Below, piece by piece: positions 10,921 through 20,672 of a stretch of 40,100 nt of DNA. How positions within the stretch are numbered: the first letter of the stretch is position 1; every line of letters starts with the position of its first letter. Where the stretch lies: the NCBI GenBank assembly GCA_025766275.1, contig JAFKAC010000264.1:1-40100 (forward strand), written 5' to 3'. Source of the DNA: Lactarius indigo. Its lineage: Eukaryota; Basidiomycota; Agaricomycetes; Russulales; Russulaceae. The translations under genes and the position numbers were made by a program. Under the pieces are notes generated by a model, which ran no database searches, was not told the origin of the DNA, and saw only the letters and a program-made list of their open reading frames with translations.

Positions 10921-10956
10921 TAACCTCAGGACAGCTTTCCGTCCCAGTGGTGTACA
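10921..10956 (-). repeat. right terminal inverted repeat of the CMC element
   Basis: Its reverse complement reads TGTACACCACTGGGA + CGGAAAG + CTGTCCTGAGGTTA, matching 3641-3676 at 32 of 36 positions. Immediately outside, the sequence (CTATCG) does not match the left flank (TTGGTC), so no target duplication is seen beyond the palindromic TGTACA itself. Confidence 0.85.
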
Positions 10957-11198
10957 CTATCGAGTAAAACACAAGAAACGAATTAAGGTAGTGTAGACAC
11001 GCTACTTGGTGTATGGAGTCCATGAGTCGGCAGAGTATTCAAGCTATCGATTTCTTCAAAGATAAAATGTTGTGAAACACTTCACGCATCAACGCCAGAC
11101 CACCCGCTGGGCTCGCCTTGGGGCTCGCACCAGAGTTAGAATAAGTGGGTTTTGGCGGGAAAGCAAATTGGTCGTGTGACATGGACGCGAGGAGGGTC

Positions 11199-13076
11199 TC
11201 AGGGACTAGTGAGACCGGTAGGTGCAGGAGTGGCGGTGATTGTTGCGGCCGAGTCCGAGAAGTCTTCCAATACAGGTGCCGTTTCGTCGGCATCGAGAGA
11301 TGAGACGTCCTCGTCAACGGTCTGCACAACGGCTTGCTTTGGAGGTTCGACGACGGTGGGAGATGAGAGGTACTCCTCGGAGATGGCGAGATCGACGTCG
11401 GCGTCACTTGGAAAGACGGTAGCAGAAGGCTCGGACTCGGTGGGTTTGGCACACTGAGCGACCCAAGCGGCATCAACTGGTACAACAACGTCTTGGGCAG
11501 CCAGAGCCCCAGCACCATACCCTTTCGCTTTGGCATCCTTGGTGATTTGGAGCTTGAAAGCTTTCTCGCTGACCCTCCGCTCTAGATCCTCAAGTGCCTT
11601 CTCTACCTCTTGGACGACCTCCCTTCGTGCGTTGCGAACTTCTTCATCACCGTTACTCTCAATTGCGTTGAGCTGCTTGAGGAAACCATTTAGTGTATTC
11701 TCATGAACGCGTAAGGGTGCGTTGTCTGGAGAAATAGTAAACACAGATTGGTCGAAGTCGAGGTCAACAGGGAACTTGAACGTAGACCCAAGTGTCAAGA
11801 GCTGATTACGAATGGCGCGAATCGCAGTGAGAGAGGAGACGGGCTGTAGCACGGGTCCGAGGATGGGATGAGAGGTGGCAGAGGTAGTGTTGGAAGCGCA
11901 AGAGGGTGTTTGGCTCGAGGGAACAGCCCCATCAAGCTTCACCTGCATACATACGTCAGCTATTTCTCAAGGACCAGAGCTAAAGTAGGAACTGACCCTG
12001 GAAGAAGATGCGCCGGGACTAGACTGCGAGGCCTTGGAAGCGCTCGCTTTCTTCGCATAAACAGCGTCGCGATCCTCGAGACTGAGCTTGATAGCGGCCT
12101 CAATGTCCTTCAACTCCTGGTCAGATGGTCCCTGCGTATGCGCGCCAAGCAGAGTCTGAAGAAGCGCAGGCCCTGCCGCGAGTTCGGCCTTGGCCTTCCC
12201 CTTTTCATCTACAGGTGCGGCCTGCGTCGAGGAACGGGAAACCTATGTTAGACCTGAGAAGTCAACAACTCAGGCGAGTAAGCGTACCTCGGGAATGGCC
12301 TCCGATCTATTAGCTAGGTCCAAGGCATGGGCTGCAAGGCCGTGGATAAATTGTAGGATGGCGTTAAAGGCATCGGCTGCCGCATCTCGCTCCTCCGAGG
12401 GCTGGGGCTCTGCAGAGCCGCTAGAGCGGTGTTGAGAAGGAGTAGATGTCGATGAGCCAGATTGCTGAAGTGGATCGTGGGGTTGAGGACGAATCCCGGT
12501 AAATAGCCTCAAAAAGCCCTCGAGAGTGGGAACTTCGCTGTCATGGAGCACAGGACGGCACGATGGCCCGGAGTGGATTAGCTGCTCCCTGGCAAAGGGA
12601 GGCCCAGAAGCGGAAATGTCCCCGGGGCTAGTATCTGCGAAGGCGTGAAGGAAGAAGGGCGTCTGGTCGAGCCCGACCTGAGCCTGGGAAGCGCGTTGGT
12701 GCCACTCGTACTCCTCTGCAAGTTTCGCTTGCAATGCGCGCGCGCGCTCAATGCGCTCAACTTCAGCTTGAATGGCCAGCACTCGTTCACGGCGCGCAGT
12801 CTGCTCACGTAGGAAGGCAGCCTGTCGGGCACGCTTCAGGGTAAGATGAGCTTGAAGCTCTTCCTCTGCAGTCTGCAGCCCGTGCAACGCCCGACGGTAT
12901 CGTGTCTCGGCGCCAATTCGGGGCCAGGAGGTGTGGGAGGAGGCGGGATAGCCAAGCCCCTCTGAAATGAGAACGGAAGAGGATTCGTCACCTAGATAGG
13001 TGAATACGAGTGCAGGCTGATAGGAGACTCGCGGAATATAACCCAGAGACAGCGGTGAAGGGTTGTAGAAGTGCAT
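11199..13076 (-). CDS. BAG-domain protein, probable Hsp70 nucleotide-exchange co-chaperone
   Basis: Three exons: 13076-12288, about 12221-11997 and 11942-11199, about 585 residues. An alternative acceptor at 12243 adds seven codons. The N-terminal half has a long charged helical stretch (RRERVLAIQAEVERIERA) and FFLHAFAD. Residues 298-313 (ELKDIEAAIKLSLEDRD) resemble a ubiquitin-interacting motif. The BAG domain covers about 370-460, starting AIRAIRNQLLTLGSTFKFP and including LKQLNAIESNGDEEVRNAR. BAG domains bind the Hsp70 ATPase domain and promote nucleotide release; a UIM would link this to ubiquitylated clients. The acidic, Thr/Ser-rich tail is low complexity. About 240 bp separate the stop from the right end of the CMC element, so the transposon sits just downstream of its 3' end. 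Confidence 0.85.
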
Positions 13077-14018
13077 AATGTGAACAGATGGTCGAGTGGC
13101 GTATCAAGTACAAGAAACTGTTTGAGGCCGGTTTCCAATAGAGAGGAGGGCCATTTATAGGTCTCTGTCAACGCGTACGCGTCGGGTACGCGCGTCGTTG
13201 CGAACACAGTGGAAGGTCAAGGCGGTGACCGACCACATCAAAATGTCTCTGACTCACTGTTATGACGCGTCCCGAAACTGACGCGTCCCGAAAAGTCGAG
13301 AACATCCCAATCAGGGACCAGCATGAGTGACCTTGCTCTTTCAGTAACGGTCTTCGCACTGGAGCCGCAGCCATTATTAGAGTACTAAGAACGGAGTCAG
13401 ACTCAAGGTTAGACTGTGGTTGTTGTACATGCGAGTAGCCCACGGACTTGGTGTGCTAGTTCTTCTGTCTTCACCGGCCATCGAGAAGACTCGCAACCAG
13501 CGCCGTAGCCGCCGCCCAGAGGTGATCCACGCGGTCTTCACGCGAGCGCATCTGGCATTCGTAAAAAATAAAGGGACAAAGGTAGTGGTAAGATGATGCC
13601 CCGTCATGATGGACCTACACGTCCTTTCCGTGCTCACGCAACTCTCTGCCGTTTCAAAGTCGACAATTACAGTGTGTCGGCCCTGTCCTTGGTGGCTTTT
13701 TTCCATCCGAATATGACACAGTCGATCATAGGATTCACCTGTGGCGGTGCCTTCAAGCTCAAGACCCATTCTGAATAAAATTGGTCTCTCCAAGTCCAGG
13801 TGTGTGCGTGCATGACAATTGGCTTGGCTACAAGTATGGCTGAGTGCCAGTGGTTATTCGCAGTATAATAAAAAACCAGCGTACGTGATTAAAGAAAAGT
13901 ATACAGATTCTGGTCGGGTGGAAGTACATATGAACGTGCGAGTTTCGTTGAGAAAGAAAAAATCAAGCATCATTCGTTCGTCACAGGGCTTCAGCAAGTG
14001 CAATGTAATATTCTGTCG
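13077..14018. other. intergenic region between CENP-C and BAG genes
   Basis: 942 bp without a gene I can support. The right part (about 13800-14018) is the AT-rich 3' flank of the CENP-C gene; the left part is the BAG promoter, with a cluster of ACGCGT motifs. A 139-codon open frame on the minus strand (13377-13793) shows no recognisable protein character and is treated as chance. Confidence 0.5.
13171..13286. promoter_or_regulatory. cluster of four ACGCGT (MCB-like) motifs upstream of the BAG gene
   Basis: ACGCGT occurs at 13171, 13177, 13265 and 13281, 95 to 210 bp upstream of the BAG start codon. The last two are within a 16-bp tandem duplication TGACGCGTCCCGAAA. ACGCGT is the MluI cell-cycle box bound by MBF (Mbp1/Swi6) in ascomycetes and the related factors of other fungi. 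Whether it acts that way here is inference. Confidence 0.45.
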
Positions 14019-15947
14019 TCACGCTCGCGTAGACGCAGCACGCTTCCCGGGTGGCGCTCTCTCGCTTGAAAAACGAGCAGTCGTGGGCGCCTGACCGATG
14101 CTGTTCGAGCGCCGTTGCGTCGGACCACTCGCAGCACTGTTCGAGCGCCGCTGAGGAGTCACCGTAGTCTCTGCATCCATAGCGGGAAGCACCTCTGGGG
14201 GGGCTTCTTCCTCTGCGGAGACGCGGCGCGCTTGCGCGAAGAACAGTTTCGCGTCGCGTTCTGCGATATTCTGGATGTAGTACGTGTTCCCGCGGGGCAC
14301 CAAGATCATGCCACCTGTGCAGAGAACATAGGATGACTCGTGCACTTTGAAAGTGACGGCACCCTCGATCACGTAGAATACCTGTTGATGGATGAGGGAA
14401 AGTCACGATGTGGGAAGACAGTCGGGCACTCACATAAGTATTGTCTTTTGTCATCTTGCTTGGCTTGTGCTTGTTCGGAGGTATTCGAAGTTGTCCGGCT
14501 GCGATATACTCTCCATCTCCGAATACTTTTGTGAAGAAAAAGTCATTGTTTGCCGCGGGGCGATGGCCCACCAACCGCCCCGGGAAAGCAAGACCTGCAG
14601 GATGCGAATCAGGAAAAAGCGGTTGAATAGAGATGTTGGACATACGCCGCGATACTTCGTTGCCAGTGAACCAATCGATCACAACACCGTTAGTCGGCGT
14701 TTTGTCGTCCCATCCTTCCTCTGGGTTCTCTGTTGCTACAACGACTTCGGACTTGCTGCGGGGGGCAGTGTGACGCTTGCTTCTGTGTGCGACACCCAAT
14801 GGTTTTGGGGGGTCTTTTGGTATGCGCACGATTTCCTTGATTGTAGGAACATAGGATACTTTGCCCGGGTCGCGTTTCCCGTAGACTACTTTCTCGCACC
14901 GCCACCACTCGAGTGGTTCGTAACGAAGTCGCTTTCCCCTTCGGACACCGGCCGTGTTTTCAGGAGATACTGCAGGGAGTAAGGCTGAGTGTTTCACATA
15001 GCGGTCGGTGTGTTCTTACAAGGGACGTCAGGCAGGGCTCTCTTCTTCCGAGGTTTTTTCTCCTTGGGCGGTTTCTTCGGCGGAGGCTCCGCGACTTCTT
15101 CGTCTTCATCCTGTTGCATCTCAACGTCGACTAGACCTCGGGAGATCTCCTCCTCAACGTCATTGTCCTCATCTTGAGTCACGCTCCTAGCTTTGCCCTT
15201 CAACTGCGCCTTGAGCACATCGTCATCGTCACTCTCGCTCTGAACCGCGTTCGAGGCGTTCGCTCGTCGTGCAGCTGCTTGTTGCTTAGAGGACCTGTTC
15301 CGGAGTCCGGAATCCTCCATCTCCGCGTCCATTTCGACATCCTCTCCGCCGTCACCGAGGTCGAACGGCTCATCATCGTGAAGGTCCGGAGGAATATAAG
15401 AGGAGTGGAGAGGACTACCGACGGAGGAGCGGCGCATGGTAGAAACGAGCGACTTTCGTGGGCGGGGCGATGGCAGTTCGTCAAAGTCGACTTCCGTGCG
15501 ACGGGCGACGGGACGCGCACGTCGGCCCAGCGGCGAAGACGACGGCTGACGCGCATTGGCAAAGTGTACACTTGCGTTCGTATTAATCGGTCCGCCTTGC
15601 GTTTGTTTGTTGAGTAGCGTGAAAGCTAGGTGTAGACGCGACGCACCATAGTCATCGAGTTCCATGGACATCTCGTCTTCGTCGTCGTTCTCCTGTATTA
15701 GCGCAATACTCTTCCGCTTTTTATTGCTTCCAGGACGGTTCCTCTGACCGTGCCACGCAGTGTGGGTGTCGACTTTGCTGAGAATCTCATCGAAGGGCTC
15801 GAAATCGTCAGACTTGTGTTCGATGATAGGGACAGGTAAACCTGTTTTCTTGCCACGCCCGAGGTCATCCGCGCGAAAGGGTAGGTGAGCGCGTTGCTGT
15901 ATACGCCTCGACGCGCCAAGAGAGCTTTTACGAGCCGAGGTGGGCAT
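14019..15947 (-). CDS. MIF2: inner kinetochore protein CENP-C / Mif2
   Basis: Three exons in phase: 15947-15020, 14969-14434 and 14381-14019, 608 residues. CENP-C binds the CENP-A nucleosome and links it to the outer kinetochore. The N-terminal motif reads HLPFRADDLGRGKKTG, as in Mif2 N-termini. A long acidic, Ser-rich linker ends in KKPPKEKKPRKKR. The CENP-C nucleosome-binding motif lies at about 315-340 (GVRRGKRLRYEPLEWWR). The C-terminal cupin dimerisation domain (about 440-540) includes VFYVIEGAVTF and GGMILVPRGNTYYI. The start at 15947 (MPTSARKSS) places the conserved motif close to the N-terminus; an in-frame ATG at 15998 would add 17 residues. A short Ser/Arg repeat (RRSNS twice) lies near the C-terminus. 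Confidence 0.95.
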
Positions 15948-16225
15948 GAACGGATGAAGTGTGCCAGTGCCAATAGAAAGGAACGTGGGAACAATCAACG
16001 CAGTCGCGTCACCCGCGTGCTTAATTCACGTTTATGTAATTGCTAGATACTCCTATGAACACGGCTGGCTTTTTTGGTTTTCCTTGTCCAAGTAAAAATA
16101 CAATGCCAGCTACCGGATGTAAGAGCCCCATCACGAACCCACCGTAGGGTGAGAGAGAAAAAAAATATAATCGTGAAAGAGCGACAATAAGAAGAGGCAT
16201 TCGGATGGGAACCAACAGTTGCCCT

Positions 16226-18519
16226 TTAAGCTTTTTTGTCCCCAAACGCAGGGTGCAAGATCTGTTCATGCAGCGCCTTGCCTGCAGGGACCTGTGCAAC
16301 AACTTGAGATCAGCAGGTCGTGAAGGCGTTGATAAGGGGAAATGCCCACCATCGGGAATACGTGCTCGCTTGGCTCGACAACGCATTCTAACAGTACCGG
16401 TTTGTTCCCGTCGTACTCCAGAAACTCCTTCATCTTCTCAGGTAGTTCGCTCGCGCTACTCGCACGAATAGCATGCACCCCCATTGCCTTTGCGAGCAGG
16501 ACAAAGTCGGGGTTCGTCATGCGTGTATGCGAGTATCGATGGTCATAGAAAAGGTCTACCAATCATACGGTCAGCATCTATGTGTCGCTACACAGAATAA
16601 GCACAAACCTTGCCATTGAACCACCATGCCCTGGAACTCGTTGTTCAAGACCAGTACCTTAACACCGATGTCAAATTGCGAAGCAGTTGCAAGTTCCATG
16701 GCCGTCATGCTGAATGAAGCATCACCATCGATGTCGACGACAGTCTTGTTCGGTGCGGCGACCTTTGCGCCTACCGCTGAGGGGAGACCAAAGCCCATTG
16801 TCTAATCGAATAGTCAAGGCGGGAACTATCGGACTAATGGACAAAACGTACACCAAGTCCCCCCGAAGTGATCATCGTGCGCGGATGCCGCCATCGGAAG
16901 TGCTGTGCAGCCCACATTTGATGTTGTCCGACACCGGTGGTGATGATCACGTTCTCCTTGTACGACGCCGTCTGTTTGTCGAGTTCTTCGACGACCTCCT
17001 GCGGTTTCATCTTCTCGCCATTTTCCGGCTTGCTTTTCACGTAGACAAATGTGTACTTTTCTTTCCACTCTTTGATATCCTCGAACCAGGCTTTGCGTTC
17101 CGAATAATTGATCAAGGGGAGCATTGCCGACAGGTTCTCGGTGACATCGCCGAGAATAGGAATGGACGCATCCACGACCTTATTGACATTTTTCGGCTGG
17201 ATTTCAAAGTGTATGATCCCCCCGCGTCCCGTCTTGGCTGCGGCACGTGCGGCTGGAGCAAATTGCGAGACCTTTCCCGTGACGCGGTCATCGAAACGTG
17301 CGCCAAGGGCAACGATTACGTCCGCCTTTTGCATTGCAAGGTTCGCGTACGCGGAGCCGTGCATACCTATCATATGCAGACTCTTCGAATCGGTTTCATC
17401 AAACGTACCCAAACCTTGTAACGTCGTGGTCACGGGAATATTGCCATCGCGGGCGAGTTGTGTCAAAAACTTGGGACCAAGCGGACTCCCAAGGACCCCA
17501 TGGCCGGCGTAGATAAGCGGCCGCTCCGCTTGGTTGATGAGTCGCGCAGCCTGACGAATGAGTTCGAGTTCGGAAGATGGACGGACGAGAGTGTGCAGGG
17601 GGTTTGACGGGAGGCCGAGAGAGGATCCGGGGGTTGTCGCCTTGGAGGGCAGAGGAGTGCGCAGGATGCCAGCTGTCACGTCCTTGGGAAGGTCCACGAG
17701 GACAGGGCCTGGACGCCCAGATGTAGCGATCTTGAACGCTTCGTTTATTCTCCGGGGAAGCTCGGAGATGTCCTTGACCATCACGTTCCATTTGGTGCAG
17801 CTGCGGGAGATCCCGACCATGTCGGCTTCCTGGAAGGCATCGGAGCCAATAGCTGAAGTTGCGACCTGACCGCAGAACACCACCAAAGCAACACCATCAC
17901 TAAGTGCATCTTGCATCGGAGTGACAACGTTCGTAGCGCCAGGGCCCGAGGTCACGAGGACAACACCGGGCTTTCCAGATACTCGTGCATAACCCTCGGC
18001 CATATGTCCCGCACCCTGTTCGTGTCTGGGTAGGATAAAGTCGAAATGTTTTGAATTGTAGATGGCATCGAACACGGGAAGGATCGCTCCGCCGGGGTAT
18101 CCGAATATGTGCTTGACATCGTGTCGGAGCATCATCTCATGGAAAATTTCGCCACCAGACATGCCGATGAACGAATGGTCCAAGGAGGCATCTGTGTGAG
18201 GAGGGTGCAGTGGGGCAGGTCTGGGGACATTGGTTTTCGAGGGCAGCTGCTGGAAAGCAGGTACAGGGGCCGGGCGACTGCAAAGTTACTGAATATCGTG
18301 GAAAGGGAGAGGGTAGAAAAGTGAAATATACACAGTCTGAGAGACGACAGCGTTTTGAGTTGATGAACGGCTGATGTTGCGCGCGTACTCCTTTACTCTG
18401 GCCTTTGCCTCGAAGAATGAGGCGCTTGTGGCCGCTGTTGAGCGGGACCTGGTCAGAGTGAGTGAAGTCGAGGTTTTCGGCGTCGACTTGGCACTGAGCT
18501 TGACAGCGACGAACGACAT
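16226..18519 (-). CDS. ILV2: acetolactate synthase catalytic subunit, mitochondrial
   Basis: Five exons in phase: 18519-18332, 18277-16852, 16801-16609, 16555-16350 and 16291-16226, 692 residues. The enzyme condenses two pyruvates, or pyruvate and 2-oxobutyrate, in the first common step of valine, leucine and isoleucine synthesis, using thiamine diphosphate, FAD and Mg2+. The first 60 residues are Ser/Thr/Arg/Lys-rich with almost no acidic residues, as in a mitochondrial presequence. The ThDP-activating Glu lies in RHEQGAGHMAEGYAR and the Mg/ThDP motif is GDASFSM followed by NNEFQGMVVQWQ. The C-terminus ends HPAFGDKKA. A divergent gene starts only 112 bp away, and the shared promoter has TGACTC sites fitting general amino-acid control. 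This subunit is also the target of sulfonylurea-type inhibitors in other organisms. Confidence 0.97.
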
Positions 18520-18631
18520 GGCTTGTTACTTCAAGAGTTGACTCGGCTCGATTTTTATTTTGTTCGATCGAGTCAAGTGTCTCAGTCCGACTAAGTCCGA
18601 AAAATTCCCGACGACGTCCTTCAACTCAGTC
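18520..18631. promoter_or_regulatory. bidirectional ILV2/MTU1 promoter with inverted Gcn4/Cpc1-like sites
   Basis: The 112 bp between the two start codons must serve both genes. TTGACTCG (18538-18545) and CGAGTCAA (18569-18576) form an exact 8-bp inverted repeat around an AT-rich centre, extended by TCGA on both inner sides. TGACTC is the core of the Gcn4/Cpc1 bZIP site that controls amino-acid synthesis genes in fungi, which suits ILV2. The binding claim is inference; the repeat is seen directly. Confidence 0.6.
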
Positions 18632-20203
18632 ATGTGGGCTCGCACTCTCAAAACCATCGCTTCGTCCTCTCTTCGTGCCCCAAGGTTCCCAACAAATGGA
18701 ACCAAAGGTATTTTACTCAGAATTTGTCTGAACCTATATTGATCCCCAGTATAGTCGTTGTCGCCATGTCTGGTGGCGTCGACTCATCCGTGGCTGCCAA
18801 ATTGCTTGCTGAGAAAGTACGTCGAACGCGTCGAACACCTTTACGTCTGACCTACATTTATTCAGGATTACGACCTTTCTGCCGTCTTCATGCGCAACTG
18901 GGATACCCGTGATGAATCGGGCACGGACGTAGGTTGTGAGTGGGAAAAGGACTGGGAAGATGTCCAGCGTGTCTGCCAGAAGCTCGACATACCGTGTCAG
19001 ATGGTCTGTCTATTGCTCCTTCACTACTGGATTACTTCTGAAAATGCGAAGAGAGTCTAGATTGACCTCTCGAGAGAATATTGGCTCAGAGTATTCGAGC
19101 CCGCCATTAAGACATGGGAGAGCGGCAACACTCCAAATCCCGATGTCTGGTGTAATGGGTAGGCACTATGTCTCATCCTCCATGGGGCGCTCCTCACGTT
19201 CACCTCTTTCTTCAGAGAGATCAAATTCGGTGCACTATTCGATAATCTTCCTCAAGGCACTCAGTTCCTTGCAACTGGTGAGTCCTGAACCTCACCTACC
19301 CGCATCTCTCGCCCAACATGAGACCTCCAGGTCATTACGCACGCAAAGCATACCACCCATCTAATCACCGTCCAAAGCTCATGTGCGCGAGCGACCGGAC
19401 TAAAGACCAGACATATTACCTTTCGTCCATCCCAGAATCCAGCCTCGACATGGCCCTTTTCCCGCTCGCCGACGTATCGAAGACTCAAGTCAGAGAGATC
19501 GCGCGCGCTGGGGGTTTGCACAATGCATCACGCGAGGAGAGCATGGGTTTGTGTTTCGTCGGCGAGCGGCGCCGTTTCAATGATTTCCTTGGTACGTCCG
19601 TCATCTCGGACTTGATTGGATTTCCCGAGACGTTACGTTCGCGTCTTCATTAGGAGACTATGTAGCCCCACGACCGGGGCCCGTCCTCGAGATCGACACG
19701 GACGTCGAGCTGGGTCAGCACAGCGGCCTGTGGACCTATACGATCGGTCAAGGCGCTAGGCTCCCCGGCTTGACCAGGAGGCTGTTCGTCGCTGCCAAAG
19801 ACCACAAGAAAAACGCGATTTACGTTGCGCTTCCCGAGTTAGTGTCACTCTTTGTCCCCCTCGCTTCGGTGCATCTGATGTCGCATTTCGTAGCCATCCT
19901 GCGCTGTTCACCTCCAATATCACCTCCAACAACTTCTCGTGGATATGGAACGATGAGCCCCCTTCGGCCGCCTTTTCACGCGACGGCTTCCGTGCGAGCG
20001 TGCAAGTCCGACATCGCATGTCCGCCGTCCCCGTCACGGTGCACCAGGGATGGACGAGCAACACGGTGCACATTACGTTTGACGAACCGCATAAAGCAGT
20101 CGCTCAGGGCCAGATTGCCGTTGTCTATGACGGCGATCATTGTTTGGGCTGTGGGACCATTGACGAAACTATGAGCCTCGCAGATCTCAACAAGTTTAGT
20201 TAG
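18632..20203 (+). CDS. MTU1: mitochondrial tRNA-specific 2-thiouridylase (MnmA family)
   Basis: Eight exons in phase: 18632-18707, 18755-18816, 18866-19003, 19061-19158, 19216-19277, 19331-19591, 19654-19837 and 19894-20203, 396 residues. MnmA/Mtu1 (yeast Slm3) inserts sulfur at C2 of wobble U34 in mitochondrial tRNAs for Lys, Glu and Gln. The PP-loop is VVVAMSGGVDSS, the first catalytic Cys is in NPDVWCNGEIKFG and the second in MGLCFVGERRRF. The C-terminal tRNA-binding part includes GLWTYTIGQGARL. The first 25 residues (MWARTLKTIASSSLRAPRF) look like a mitochondrial presequence. Splicing to the acceptor TATAG at 18754, not the earlier CCCAG, keeps the PP-loop in frame. The CN-R/K position common in this family is Gly here, at a splice junction. 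Confidence 0.95.
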
Positions 20204-20672
20204 AAAAGTCATCGCGATTCCGCCATCACCACTCAGTTTTTACTCGTATCACATATACACACAGCACGTTAAAATATTACACATTGTTTTTTTGTGTTTT
20301 ATATCGAATGGCATAGCGACTTCGTGATCAAGGCCAGCCACCGATCAGTTTCTACAGAAAAATGTGAAAACTGCAAATGATTTTGCTTGCAGTTGGGGAA
20401 ACAGAATGGGGAGGTTCATCAACGTGATCTGGCCCTCATCGTGGCGTTTGTTAGGACCCTCCAACGCTGGCCGACGATGATGTAAGCGCTCTTGGCAGCC
20501 TTCTCAGTGCCAAGGCGCGACGCCCCAATAAGAAGCCAGCATCGAAAAAGATGCCCGGGGCACCGCTGTGAAATGACCAGGGTGCCTCAGCGGCCTTCCC
20601 ATGCGAGTTTATGCTCTCTTGCTTTATGACCATCCGTGCTGTGCCTGCTGTGCTTTGCCAAGCAACGCGATG
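20204..20672. other. 3' intergenic region between MTU1 and UPF1 (convergent)
   Basis: 469 bp between two stop codons. An AT-rich stretch at 20215-20310, with a T run and AAAATATTA, probably holds the MTU1 polyadenylation region. Nothing else was recognised. Confidence 0.5.

Larger units (their letters stand above)
3641..10956 (+). mobile_element. 7.3-kb CACTA/Plavaka-like (CMC) DNA transposon with two genes
   Basis: Both ends carry an inverted repeat: TGTACACCACTGGGA, seven variable bases, then CTGTCCTGAGGTTA (left 3641-3676, right 10921-10956; 32 of 36 match). The outermost TGTACA is its own reverse complement, so it could be part of the repeat or a target-site duplication; the repeat proper would then start CCACTGGGA. 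The element holds a 12-exon transposase gene (4077-8263) and a second 7-exon gene (8509-10252), both on the plus strand. Copies of GTCCT(G/C)AGG lie near both ends, like the subterminal transposase-binding repeats of plant CACTA elements. Placement in CMC is inferred from the transposase signature and end structure. Confidence 0.8.

Noticed and set aside
13377..13793. 139-codon minus-strand open frame between the CENP-C and BAG genes
   Set aside because: No domain or conserved-looking blocks, composition typical of random frame, and it overlaps probable promoter and 3' flank sequence.
18634..18912. Alternative start frame running straight into the MTU1 PP-loop
   Set aside because: It needs a non-ATG start and reads through an intron; splicing 18707 to 18755 from the ATG at 18632 gives a good mitochondrial presequence and correct phase.
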